NCBI RefSeq assembly: GCF_024763615.1
Contig: NC_077222.1
Span: 4,712,001-4,776,000, forward strand
From: Phlebotomus papatasi
Taxonomy: Eukaryota > Arthropoda > Insecta > Diptera > Psychodidae
Direction of reading: 5' to 3'
DNA length: 64,000 bases
This document shows positions 1 through 10,214 of this stretch, piece by piece (within the stretch, counting starts at the first letter, position 1; each line of letters begins with the position of its first letter). The notes beneath the pieces are model-generated. The model was not told the origin of the DNA. It saw nothing but the letters and a program-made list of their open reading frames with translations, and did not search any database. A program made the position numbers and the translations under genes.

Positions 1-240
1 CATTTGTTCGTAAATGTTCTACAGGAAAACAAACATTTACGAACAAATGACAAAATTTTACGAACATTTTTTTGTATGTTTACGAACATTTACGAACAAA
101 TGTTTGTAGAAGTACAAAAATGCTCATCAAGTATTTGTGAAAAGTACAAACTTTTACGAACTTGTTTGTGGGTTATACGATTCACGAGCATTTTGTAACT
201 CCCCCATAGGAATTAACAAACATTTACGAACATTTTTACA
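1..240. repeat. Short tandem repeat based on a ttacgaaca unit
   Basis: The words cgaacattt, tttacgaaca and cgaacaaatg recur irregularly through the first 240 bases at spacings of about 10 to 25 bases. The reading frame open across it is a by-product of the repeat, because its peptide is just Thr/Phe/Glu/Gln-rich repetition. It should lie in an intron of brp or just upstream of the alternative N-terminal exon. Confidence 0.6.
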
Positions 241-422
241 AAATATTTTTTTTTCTGTGTAATTAACAAGGTTGACAAGTTGTTTGAAGAATTTACTTTA
301 AGAAGTTTTTGTTTTTAATAAATTTGTTTTAAACTTTATCACATTTACAGTAACTTCAACAATTTTGTAAATAATTTTCAGTTAGTAAAATCGAAAATTA
401 CCATCCCAGTTTTCTCTGTATA

Positions 423-636
423 GGGTGGAGTCTACACTTATGGATGTTATACACTTATGGACAGCGTGCAAAAATCTTAAGATCTTATGTAAAACAGATT
501 CCGGAAAGTTGTAAAACTATTAGTTTATGATGTAATTAACCATTTTTTTATTTTTCGAAATCTGCTTAATGTAATAACTTAAGATTTTTGCGTTGTCCAT
601 AAGTGTGTAGAACATCCATAAGTGTAGACTCTACCC
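423..636. mobile_element. Palindromic MITE with TA target duplication
   Basis: The left arm starts GGGTGGAGTCTACACTTATGG just inside a TA, and the right arm ends with its reverse complement followed by TA. The arms pair imperfectly over about 60 bases, including a second inner copy of the cacttatgga word on each side. No coding potential is seen. It sits only about 80 bases before the splice acceptor at 714 that precedes the alternative brp N-terminal exon. Confidence 0.85.
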
Positions 637-790
637 TACCAAGAAATAGCCATATCTTATACATTTCTATTTATTTTTGAATAGTATTTCAGTTTATATT
701 ACAATTTTTTTCAGTTCATCAACACACATAACAAATTTAAATAAAACAAAGTCCCAATCGCAAAAAAAATTGCCGTATTTGCTGATCGGT

Positions 791-1765
791 ATGATAAAAG
801 AAAATGATTTTTTGCAAGAAAACGGGGGCCTCCGTCCGCGTAAGAGTTCGAGAAAATCGAGAAAGAAAATCCAACAGATAGAGAAATGGAAGTTAGATTG
901 GGTGAAAAAAAAATGTGCTCTTCTCTCTTTTGGCACCACATTTCAGATGTTGACATGCAACCTAGCCACAGGGAGTCCACCGCCAATGCCGCCCGATGTA
1001 CTGGGCCACTTGTACGGCAGCGGCGGAGCTGGAGGCCTAGGCAGCGTCAGTGGATCGCCGCTCCACTATCAATCACCATATGCCTATGACAATTCGGCCT
1101 TTGGTCCAGGATCGCCGCCACCGCGGCGTCGGTACAGTTTCGGCGGCCTACCGACTATGGCCGCCGGTGACTACTACTCCCTACCCACAATGCAGGGCAG
1201 TGGCTTGTGTACAGATCCCTGGACACGGCCTCTGTCGAGATCATCATCGCTCACGCGGCGCTTCTCCTTCGGCGGCGGAAGCTACCCCACTTTGTATGGC
1301 CGGGGCATCGAGCAGCCCCAGCCCACATGGTCCGACAACCCACTCGCGATGTCTTCGAACTTTTACTCTCACCCAAACATCTACTCAACGCCCACCTACG
1401 GTGGTCTCTTCGACACACACGCGCATCCAGCACCCCAGTTCGGCAATCGCAAACCATCACCCAGCTATCTCTACTCCCGACCCATCTACAGTAATCCCCA
1501 ACCACCCCCATCCTATTCAGCTGGCGGACCCTCATCGTCATACCCTCACACATCATCTCCACACCACGCTGGTATCCTCTCATCTACATCCCCCTCGCGA
1601 CATCACTATGCCTCCTATCCTGCCCTTTCGCGCTCACCTCCCACAGCCCCTCATTACTCCTACTCCGCCTCCCATCTCACGCATCCTTCCACCTACCCCC
1701 TGCACACCTACCACCCCGCACACCACCACCCCTACACGGACAGGGGTGGCGAGGCCAAACGGCAA
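791..1765 (+). CDS. brp: Alternative N-terminal exon of bruchpilot (short-isoform head)
   Basis: This frame is open for 325 codons from the ATG at 791 to a strong donor (CAA|GTAAGT) at 1765/1766. It ends phase 0 with Gln, exactly what the phase-0 exon at 10125 (LDEFRLEIQ) needs; Drosophila Brp also has Gln-Leu here. The encoded head is rich in Pro, Ser, Tyr, His and Gly, is not coiled coil, and carries two copies of an RR(Y/F)SFGG motif (1124-1147 and 1256-1276) that fit the RRxS kinase consensus. GC content is far above the flanks, supporting coding. The start is uncertain. An acceptor lies at 714, so 715-790 could be 5' UTR. A second acceptor with a good pyrimidine tract lies at 946, which would begin the exon at ATG 947 (273 codons). 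The frame before 791 opens only from TTG. In Drosophila, BRP-170 differs from BRP-190 at the N-terminus; equating this exon with the BRP-170 type is inference. Confidence 0.75.
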
Positions 1766-2130
1766 GTAAGTTTCAAGTTCGACGTCGATACTCTTTCAAT
1801 TGATTCGTAGGCGCCTCCAGTCGATCCATTTTGGGTGGAGGGCCGGCGACACAATTCACTGTTTTTCTCCTTATAAGCCACCTAACATGCCCCTGAGATT
1901 CCCCTTGGGAGTTCCTTCAGCGCTCCCTGCCAAGCACAGGCACTGGTTGAACCATTATGCTCAATCCCTTATGTCACTTTCCTTCTACCAGTTTAAAAAT
2001 GTACTCAGGGAGTGAATACTGAAATTCATGAGTTATTCACGTGAGAAATTCACACTCCTTAGATCGCCTTTTGTGAGTATTTCGTTAGCCTTTCATACAA
2101 AGTGTCATGTGAAACACTCACGGTATCCTA

Positions 2131-2345
2131 CACTGAGAAAAAACGGGGATGCGATTACCTTTTTCCCCACAACTTTAACACTTTTTAGGTGTAAAAATAT
2201 ATTAACATTTTTTAATGTTAATTTTACGCCTCTTGTAGGGTAAAATTAACATGGGAAAAGGGTAACTTTAACCTTTAATACACCTAAAAAGCGTCATATT
2301 TACACCGATTTAGGATCAATACTCAAGTGTAGAATTTACATGATA
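2131..2345. mobile_element. CACTGAGA-end MITE, copy 1
   Basis: The element begins cactgagaaaaaac and contains self-complementary words (aacattttttaatgtt, ggtgtaaa and its inverse) around ttaattttac. A second copy in the opposite orientation lies at about 62985-63165, sharing gtattgatcc, atcggtgtaaatat and catgttaattttaccc. The outer limits are estimated from that comparison. Confidence 0.6.
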
Positions 2346-2382
2346 ATTTTTATCAAAGTCTTCTGAAATACCTACACTGTGT

Positions 2383-2821
2383 TATCACACTTGCACATTA
2401 AAATTTTAATATGATTCACATTAATTGTCGCTGGTGAGAGTCCAAATGTGTAATTTGTGTGTTTGAATCATTTATATTCAAAATTTGATCTATTTGTTGA
2501 TAAAAAGGTAGACTTGGCCCGCAAAATTTGATATAAATTGATTTATAGCATTAATGCGAAAAATTAATGCGATTTTCTCTTTAATTTTTTAATGTGAAAA
2601 ATATTTATGCTTTAGGTAAATTTAAACTTATTTTTGATTTACTTCTTATTAATTGAAAAATTGAATTGAAAACTTATTTTTGCAGGCCAAGTAAATAGTT
2701 ATCAATAAATAGAAAAAAACCCCAAATATTAAGTGACTCAAAGACACAAATAACATATTTGGACGCTAACAAGCGACAATTAATGTGAATCACATTAAAA
2801 TTTTAATGTGCAAGTGTGATA
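2383..2821. mobile_element. 439-bp MITE with long terminal inverted repeats
   Basis: Both ends carry tatcacacttgcacattaaa and continue as inverted repeats for about 55 bases through attcacattaattgtcgct. The ends lie on TA, consistent with a Tc1/mariner-type TA insertion. The interior is AT-rich and non-coding. Confidence 0.85.
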
Positions 2822-3873
2822 ACGCCCTTAGATAAGGTGATCTCACACCGGTGAATTTATCACGTGATAAACTCATAATCTCAGAATTCATACCCAGGTT
2901 ATAAACGAGTTAAACCAGCAAGAGCTTTGTAAAAGTTTATTAAAAGTTTGCAAAATAGCTCTTTGTTGACTGCTGTGTTCTGCACGAGAATTTTGTAACA
3001 GTATGACAATATCTTATGGCAAATTTATTCATTTATTTTTTAATGGTAGAGTCGAAGGAACACCTCTTCGACTGGGAACCCCTATTGACACTTTTGTCAA
3101 AATGTTGAAATTTATTTAATGCATCCAATAAAATCTAAGTAATATAACTTCTTTTTAATAATCTGCGTTTTTCGATAAAGACAAGTGTTCAAATTTCGTA
3201 TTCCAAATGGTACAGGGTAGGGTGTCAGTAAGTCCTGACACGAGTTCTTAAAGTGTCAATGAGTGTTCCTTTCACCCTAAATTCGGAAGAATCAAATCCA
3301 CAAACTCATTTTAAAAGAACTTTTAAGGAATCTTTGAAGGTTTCGAGTGAAATTATAACCAATTTCTTGTTGTTTTCGTCAAGGAAAAGTCTTCTTGGAT
3401 TCCTTAGTAACTATTTTCATAAAGAAAAGCCTCTTTGGAAATGTTTTAGAAAATTTGTGTGAAACTAATTTTGTCTACGAATAATTTGATATCAATTTAA
3501 GAAACTTATTGTGATCCCTTTTCCGTGAAAAAGCCAATTGCAATCTTTGAAAACTAATGAAACAGTATATCAGCTATCATAACTACGTAAAATCATCAAA
3601 ATCGGATTAAAATAGGTTTTATAAAATTTCTTTTGGGAGCTTCATTCCCAAGCTTAAACGCAATTTAGCCGGAAGAAAAGCTTCTGAAATCCATGAGAAC
3701 GTTTTTGTAACTTTGTCTAAATTCGTCAAAATCGATAGAGGTGGAAATACATATATACACAAAGAACAGGATTTATTAAAAGAACAGTTTCCAAATAAGT
3801 TTTTCTAAAACAACCAAAGATTAAAAGTCTTAGTAAAGTATTTTACTAACGTAGAAAATTTCCATGTAGAAAA

Positions 3874-4475
3874 CAGTGATGTTTTCGGAGGGAAACTCCG
3901 TCCAGATACGGCAACACTATTTTGTCGGTTGCCTCAGCAACTGTGCTAACTGCATTTGCTTTGTGTCAGCATTCGTTGTAAGCAACGCATCGCTGCGCAG
4001 CGTTTGCAATGAATGCAGATTGCAGACAGAATGCTGTTAGCACAGTTGCTGAGGCAACCGACGATTTGTGGAGTCCAAAAACCCAAGATCAAAAACTACC
4101 TCTTTTCCAGAGCTTTCGACACGTTCCGTGTCTTCCTCAGTGGTCGAGTGTTGTCAAAGATCTGTATGGGTTTCGTTGGATAGGGGCTGTTTTGGATTGG
4201 TGGAAATTTCCATGATTTTCACAAAAAATCTCAATGACAAACACTCTTCAATCTGAGTTGTCCCCGAATGATTAAAGAGTGTTTAATGGATTCGTTGAGA
4301 TTCAAAACAGCCCCTATCTAACAAAACCCACAGATCTCTGACAACACTAGACCACTAAGGAAGACACGGAGCGTGTCGAAAGCTCTGGAAAAGAGGTAGT
4401 TTTTGATCTTAGGTTAAAAATTCCAGAAATAGTGTTGCCGCATCCGGACGGAGTTTCTCTTCGAAAACACCACTG
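3874..4475. mobile_element. Large palindromic MITE carrying a nested MITE
   Basis: The ends are cagtgatgttttcg and its inverse. The arms pair over nearly the whole length (gaaactccgtcc, cggcaacactattt, agatcaaaaactacctcttt, gacacgttccgtgtc, gataggggctgtttt). The left arm alone is interrupted by the hairpin element at 3924-4062. Open frames inside are mirror images of one another and are not genes. Confidence 0.85.
3924..4062. mobile_element. Hairpin MITE (GTCGGTTGC family), copy 1, nested
   Basis: It begins gtcggttgcctcagcaactg and ends with the inverse, with a second inner pair around tgcatttgctttgt. It interrupts the left arm of the element at 3874-4475 and so inserted later. The same design occurs at 25944-26083. 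Confidence 0.8.
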
Positions 4476-4550
4476 ATTTCACTAACTTTTCGAGAAAAAC
4501 TCTTGTTCTTAACATTTAGAAAAGTTTTCTTTTGGAATATTAACACTAGA

Positions 4551-4770
4551 GCAGGAGATAGACGGAAACGCTGAACCTTTCTGTATCAGTCAGTCGAATG
4601 GTGAATATTGCGGAGCAAGTTGTGATCCAAGTCCAAGTGCAGTGTAACAATTCCTACCTATACGTGATTTTTCGTGCTATATTCGATACTTGACGTCCTC
4701 TCCATCTATCCTTGAAACGTCGAAATTGCGAAAATCAAGAAAGGTTCAGTGTTTCCGTTTATCTCCTGCT
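4551..4770. mobile_element. 220-bp MITE (GCAGGAGATA ends)
   Basis: The left end gcaggagatagacggaaacg and the following tgaacctttct are repeated inverted at 4738-4770 with few mismatches. The interior is non-coding. Confidence 0.8.
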
Positions 4771-5300
4771 ACATTCCATCGAACCGTAATTCTTTTCAAA
4801 TACTGTAGATAACCTAATTTCAAATTAGACTCCCCTTCTTTCTGAAATTCTAGCTATGCTTTTAGATTCGCTAGACGGTAAGATAGTGGGTTAGATTGTT
4901 CTTCGGATTCTCCATACGAGTAACATGAATTCACCATTGTTTGTTCATTACAGGCCAATAACTTTGAAACATTCCTCAATTTCTTTTGAAGGTCAATGAG
5001 GCCAATCAAGCGCCAATAAACGTCTGTAAACGCTGACTCAACTTTCAATCGTCTATTACCTTTTCTATGCTTTCAAAAGAAATTTATCTAAAAACACTTC
5101 TTGTTCTGAATAAATAAATAAACTATTTAATTGGGAAGAAGAGAAGGATAGTCAAGATCAACTTTAATTGGGGGTAGTTCGAAGAGTATCAGTCCTCTAG
5201 AAGTGCTATTTTTGACCTTTTTTAACCTTGACAAACTTTATTTCTGCCCATTTTGTAGATGTCACTAGGAAAAATATTTGTAATTTAACTTAAATCAATC

Positions 5301-5521
5301 TGGGGTGACATGATAACTTCTTTTCGATAGTATCGACTGTCGATTCTGAAAAAATGATCTTTTTGTAAGTAAATTAGATACATTTTAAAGGTCACATTCT
5401 TTCAAGAGTATTACAATAAATATCCCAATAATACGTAAAACGTCGATATTTGCTCATTCTAACAGATATATATTTATCGATACTATCGATTCGATAGTAT
5501 CGAAAAGTCATCATTTGCCCC
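5301..5521. mobile_element. MITE with TCGATAGTATCGA-rich ends
   Basis: Both ends share a ggggtgacatgataactt-like sequence followed by cgatagtatcga, in inverted orientation. The cgatagtatcg word is itself palindromic. A related short word occurs at 51970-51990. Confidence 0.6.
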
Positions 5522-5630
5522 CTGCTTATTAAAATATTTCTCGCCAAAAGTTATTAATGCCATATACGTCAGACTTGATCGAATTAAATTGCAATTCTTC
5601 TTCATGGCTTTACAATTATGAAAAAAAATC

Positions 5631-5832
5631 ATTAGGGGAAACTGGGGCACCCCCAAACACGGGGTACCACTAAACACTGCGATTTTTTAATCGGATATTG
5701 GATATCAGAGGATAAAACCGATAGGAATTTATAGGCACTATAGGGATGCTTGTCCACTGAAGGAATGGTCGAGATAGTCCAAGTAGTTTAGAAATAAAAA
5801 TTAGTGTTTGGTGGTGCCCCAGTTTCCCCTAA
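5631..5832. mobile_element. TA|GGGGAAAC MITE, intact copy
   Basis: It begins attaggggaaactggggcac and ends with the inverse; the GGGG and CCCC ends abut TA on both sides. The inner sequences aaacac and gtgttt extend the inverted repeat to about 30 bases. A second copy, split by two later insertions, occupies 57934-59025. Confidence 0.9.
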
Positions 5833-7553
5833 TACAAAAACCAAAAATTGAGTCAATAGAAAATGAATGACCTCATAACAAAAATAAAATTCTGTCAATT
5901 AATAATTCTTCCTTCCAAAAATAAATCTAGTTTGAGAGTAATTGTACGACCAGTGCCTGTCAACCAAGGAAAATCGATGAAATGCTATGAAGATGGCCTA
6001 GTTCTTCGGGGAGTGGTGGCATTTATTCAAACCGGGAGAAAACACGACCTAAACAATGCATTTAAATTTCATTAAGGAGAAATGACTGTAATTTCAACGA
6101 GAATTTGTGTTTTCCCGCGAATAAATTTAAACTGCCAAAAAGACCTGAGAATATAGAAAAAAAACTATTCAAATAAGTATAACTCTTGTAGTGTTTTAAT
6201 AAAAAGAATTTCACATTAAAAAAAAACGTATAATGAAATTTTATGAAGTAAAAAAAAAGTATATACCGAAAAGACTGATTGGAAAATGTATTAAGAATGA
6301 AATTAAATGCAATAGATAACAAAAAAAAAATGAGATTGCAAAGAATCTCAGTGAAAAATCGAATGAAAAACTTGATGGAAAATTCACAAGTGCGAGGGAA
6401 ATTGGTGCAGACAAGGGGAGGTGATTCAAAATTCATTGCATTAGAAAAAAATAAGCATTTGGTATACACGTGGGATTCTTTTGGTCGCCAATTTTCCAAG
6501 GGAGGGAAAATATCAACGCAGACACAACACACTCATTTTCATAGCCCCCCAAACCTCTCTTTCCCTCCCACGAAAACCCTCATTATCATGTCTCATTTGC
6601 AACATATATATAAATATAAAACGATAATCTTCACCAATCATTCATCACGAAAACTCTATAAATGCAATCGATGTCAATTAAATATGCATTAAATATGCAA
6701 AATACTGCAATTTCTCCAGAAGGAGTTGAGAAAATATTCATTAATCACGATATTCATTCTCCTGACATTAAACATGCTATCTAATCATTATTATTTGAAT
6801 TTATAATTTTCACAATGAAAAAAAAGAGTTTGTGTAGAATTAAAAAAAAAATGGAAAAAATACAGGAAAACGCCTGTGTTTTCCCTATTTTATAATTTTA
6901 AGTTTTTGCATGATGTAGTTTTTTAGATGTTAAATATAATAAGAAAACTTTTACCTCAATTTTTTGACTTGGTTTCCTCCTGTCATTTTTTTTTCTATTT
7001 TCATTGTTGCAAACAAGAAAATCCCTTTGCTGTTTTATTTTTCTTTTCCTGTCTCAATGGAGATGAAAAGTGAGATAAATATTCTGCGGAAAAAAATCAA
7101 GAGAAAAATTAGAGAATAATAAAATGAGCAACAAAACGAAAGAGAAGAAAAGCTGTTGCAATTATTTTTCTAGTGAGAAACTTTTTTAGATCCATGGGAA
7201 AATATTTCTATAGAATTTTTTAAATAAAAACGAAGGAAAAAAAATTAACAGATCATTAGACTAAAGGACACGTTCATAAATTTCAAGTGCATGACAATTT
7301 AGAGATTTTTCCTCTTCTTAAACAAATATTAAAAATAAATACAGCGAGTTAGAGATAACATTTTTGCATGTATTATCAATTGTTTTATCTCTATCTTAAA
7401 TCCATGTTTTCCATATTCTAGAGAAAATAACTAATATTATAGAAAAGATGACGAAATGTGGGTGTACGAAAAATGCGTTGGACTTTTTAACGAATCAAGG
7501 GGAAGATATTATGGTCGAAAATGGTGTACAGCTGATTGAAAGAGAACTAGAAC

Positions 7554-7596
7554 TTCAAATAAATCTAGAACTTTATGAGTTCTAGATTTATTTGAA
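7554..7596. other. Perfect 19-bp hairpin with 5-nt loop
   Basis: The arm ttcaaataaatctagaact (7554-7572) is followed by the loop ttatg and the exact reverse complement (7578-7596). It lies alone in the large brp intron and is not part of a MITE that I can recognise. Confidence 0.85.
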
Positions 7597-7645
7597 AATT
7601 ATTACAGTTGAACATTCTGAAAACCCCTTTTCTTAAACTATTTGC

Positions 7646-7727
7646 ACTGTTCCTATTTTCGCCGTATCTGTTCCCATCTTCGCCGCAACTGTTCTTGTTT
7701 TCACCGGAATTGTTCCCAATTCGCCGT
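7646..7727. repeat. Minisatellite, period about 21 bp
   Basis: Four to five diverged copies of a unit like ctgttcccattttcgccg follow one another. It is intronic. Confidence 0.7.
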
Positions 7728-8710
7728 GTAATTTGTCCGCAAAGCCTAGCTTTATAAATTTCAATACAATTTTTTTTCTTATAAAAATTTTAATTATTTA
7801 AAACGCCTGAAGCAAAAAGATTTACTTAAAACAGAGCAATAGCAATTCTCTAAGGACCTATTTTTTTTTTCAAAAAAGATATTTCAGTGTTGAGCAGTCT
7901 GTTAATTTCCCAAAACACTAAGAATATCTGAAAATAGTTGTCATTTTCTTCATTTTACAGCATTTTTTGATGAATAAACAAATGAATAAACAATTTAATG
8001 AATAAGAATATAAGTTCAGAGAATTATTTAAAAATCTAAATAAAATCTAAGTCACTTTTAATTAAAGTTCTATCAGCAGAAAATTTCTTAAGGGCTATAA
8101 ATCAATTCTACATTTTTTATTTTATTCTTGTTCTGATGTAATAGGATATTAAAGGCTATTTATATCACCGTACTAGATTGAAATTGAATTGTCCCAAAAT
8201 CCTAATCTAATCTTGTGGGTTTACATTGTAATGTGGGGACTGAAATAGATTTTTAACAGGAAGACTTTTTTGTGAGGTTAGAAACGATTGAAATATTATT
8301 CTAAACCTCTAAATAGAATTTTTATTTAATTTCTAGTGACTCGGTGTAAAATCAGTTAAATTATTGCAATTCAATAATCAAAATTACCTAATTTTCTTAC
8401 AATATTTAGCTCTTTTTCCTTAAAGGAAGTAGAAATAAGTCACAAAAACTCTTTATTTCTGTCACTTTGCCAAGAAAAACCGTAAAATTATGTTAGATTA
8501 AACGTCAAATGTTACTCCGAATTCCCTTTTGCACACTCCGAAAATTTTTGGGACAAATGGGACAGATTAAATCCAATTAAATTCTATTTGAGGAGTCGTA
8601 TTAGATTTACCGTTTGCAGTTTGCATCGATAAAATTAAAATAAATCCAAGCGACGTAAATAGCTTTGATTGGTACATGCCTATAATATTTTCCTATGAAG
8701 AAATTCATAG

Positions 8711-8880
8711 TAGGGGGAAGTGAGGCACTTTTGAAAGTGAAGTACCTTTGAAATTGGAAATTTTCACCTATTTTTAAATACACAAACAGATTGAGAATCT
8801 AAATTATATTATCATATGGCTCAGTTCCATTTAAATATATGGGAAAAATCCCAATTTCAAAGGTGCCCCATTTGACCCTA
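8711..8880. mobile_element. TA|GGGGGAAGTG MITE, copy 1
   Basis: The left end tagggggaagtgaggcac and the following tttgaaattgg are mirrored at the right end (ccaatttcaaaggtgcccca, then accctaa). The same family recurs at 49320-49676 and 63650-63851. Confidence 0.8.
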
Positions 8881-9206
8881 ATTAATTAATCAATCGGTTT
8901 GCGGAATCTTCATTTTTTCAATTTTGTTTTAACCACTTTTGTTTTTTCTAATTTGTCTTTGGAATCTTTGTCTTCGGTAATCTTTGTTTTTTGGAAATCT
9001 TGTCTTTCATAAATTTTGCACAAGTATATTTTATCAAATAAAATAATGAAATTACAACTTTATATTCAATTAGCCACAGGGCACTATGCAACTGGGGTCT
9101 AACTTTCTGATAAAACATGACCTCTTTTACAATTTTAAAAAGATAAGGACTTTAGGGTGCGGTTAGAGTCGAATATCAAGCTCTTGAATGATCAGTTTTC
9201 ACTGTG

Positions 9207-9632
9207 AGGGCAAAGGGAAATTTTCTGCGCTTTGGGAAGTTTTGTCCTTTGGGGCAAAGGTAATTTTTTGATGCTTTGGGAAATTTTTAGTTTCGTCCTT
9301 TGGGGCAAAGGGAAAATTTTTTGTGCTTTGGGAAGTTTTTAGTAGCGTCCTGTGGGGCAAAGGGAAATTTTCTGTATCTTGGGAAGTTTTTAGTTTTGTC
9401 CTTTGGGACAAAGGGAAATTTTTTGTGCTTTGGGAAGGTTTTAGTTTTGTCCTTTGGGACAAAGGGAATTTTTTTTGTGTTTTGGGAAGCTTTTAGTTTC
9501 GTCCTTTGGGGCAAAGGGAAATTTTCTGTGTTTCAGGAAATTTTTAGTTTCGTCCTTTGGGGCAAAGGGAAATTTTCTGTGTTTCAGAAAGCTTTTAGTT
9601 TCGTCCTTTGGGGCAAAGGGAAATTTTCTGTG
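9207..9632. repeat. Minisatellite, about 9 copies of a 50-52-bp unit
   Basis: The unit contains gtcctttggggcaaaggg, aaattttctgtg and ctttgggaagtttttag. Copies begin near 9209, 9253, 9303, 9355, 9407 and onward at about 51-base steps. The long open frames over it in several phases arise from the repetition and are not genes. Its reverse complement resembles the array at 34126-34892. Confidence 0.9.
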
Positions 9633-10124
9633 ATCCCAATCAATCAGATGTTATTTAAGGACTCTCTTTCGTTCTCAAGTTTCGAATTAAAAAATAATCC
9701 GTGAAGGTTTTTATCACTCAACCACTTTACAATATTCAAGCTTCCTAATTGGAAGAGTTGGTGTACAGATTGTTGACCATAATATCTCTCCCTTGCTGTA
9801 TAAACATTTCTCAGTGGCAAAACTTGCATAAAATTTCAAATAAGAAACTCTGTTGCAATGGAAAATTTTATTATATAGGACTTGTTGGTATTGCATGGAA
9901 TTTAATGGTTGTTTTCATGGAACTATCAATGAAAATTTTAACGCTAAACAACGACTTTTCTGAAGAATATTAACTCTGAAATGAATATTGTTTTCTTAAA
10001 ATGTGTCATTAGAATGCAAAAGTGCTGAATTAAATTTTCTTAGGATTCTCTGTAATTTAAATAATTCATTCAAAATCTATACTCTTTCTTCCTCTTTTTT
10101 CTCTCTTCATTTTCCTTTGAACAG

Positions 10125-10214
10125 CTCGACGAATTCAGACTAGAAATTCAGCGTCGTGACCAAGAAATTATGGCAATGGCGGCAAAAATGAAGACACTGG
10201 AGGAGCAACATCAG
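10125..10214 (+). CDS. brp: brp exon: LDEFRLEIQRRDQE
   Basis: The acceptor tttgaacag and donor CAG|gtaatt frame 30 codons, phase 0 at both ends. The peptide reads LDEFRLEIQRRDQE and ends TLEEQHQ, nearly identical to the ERC-homology part of Drosophila Brp. It is the first coiled-coil exon in the window and the natural partner for the donor at 1765. Confidence 0.95.

Larger units (their letters stand above)
1766..10124 (+). other. brp: 8.4-kb brp intron packed with MITEs and minisatellites
   Basis: This is the intron between the Pro/Ser-rich head exon and the first coiled-coil exon. I looked for exons encoding the missing N-terminal ERC segment (the conserved KTFWSPELKKE-type region) and found none, so those must lie before position 1. 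The recognisable contents are repeats listed separately. The stretches 2830-3870, 5833-7550, 7730-8710 and 9640-10120 are AT-rich, and I see nothing further in them. A C-rich patch at 6543-6600 followed by a TATATAA run is the only compositional outlier. Confidence 0.7.

Noticed and set aside
1050..1769. 239-codon His/Pro/Thr-rich frame overlapping the head exon
   Set aside because: It is a shifted frame over GC-rich coding sequence. The frame ending at the donor at 1765 keeps phase with the next exon and has the more plausible composition.
6062..6692. Open frames on both strands around 6.1-6.7 kb (156 and 137 codons)
   Set aside because: They arise from long A/T-rich stretches, consist of Phe/Ile/Ser or Lys/Asn runs, overlap each other antisense, and show no domain or splice signals in phase with brp.
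9287..9704. Long open frames on both strands with repeated FPFVPKDK- or LSFGTKGN-like peptides
   Set aside because: They follow directly from the 51-bp minisatellite, exist in several phases and on both strands, and show no start context or domain.
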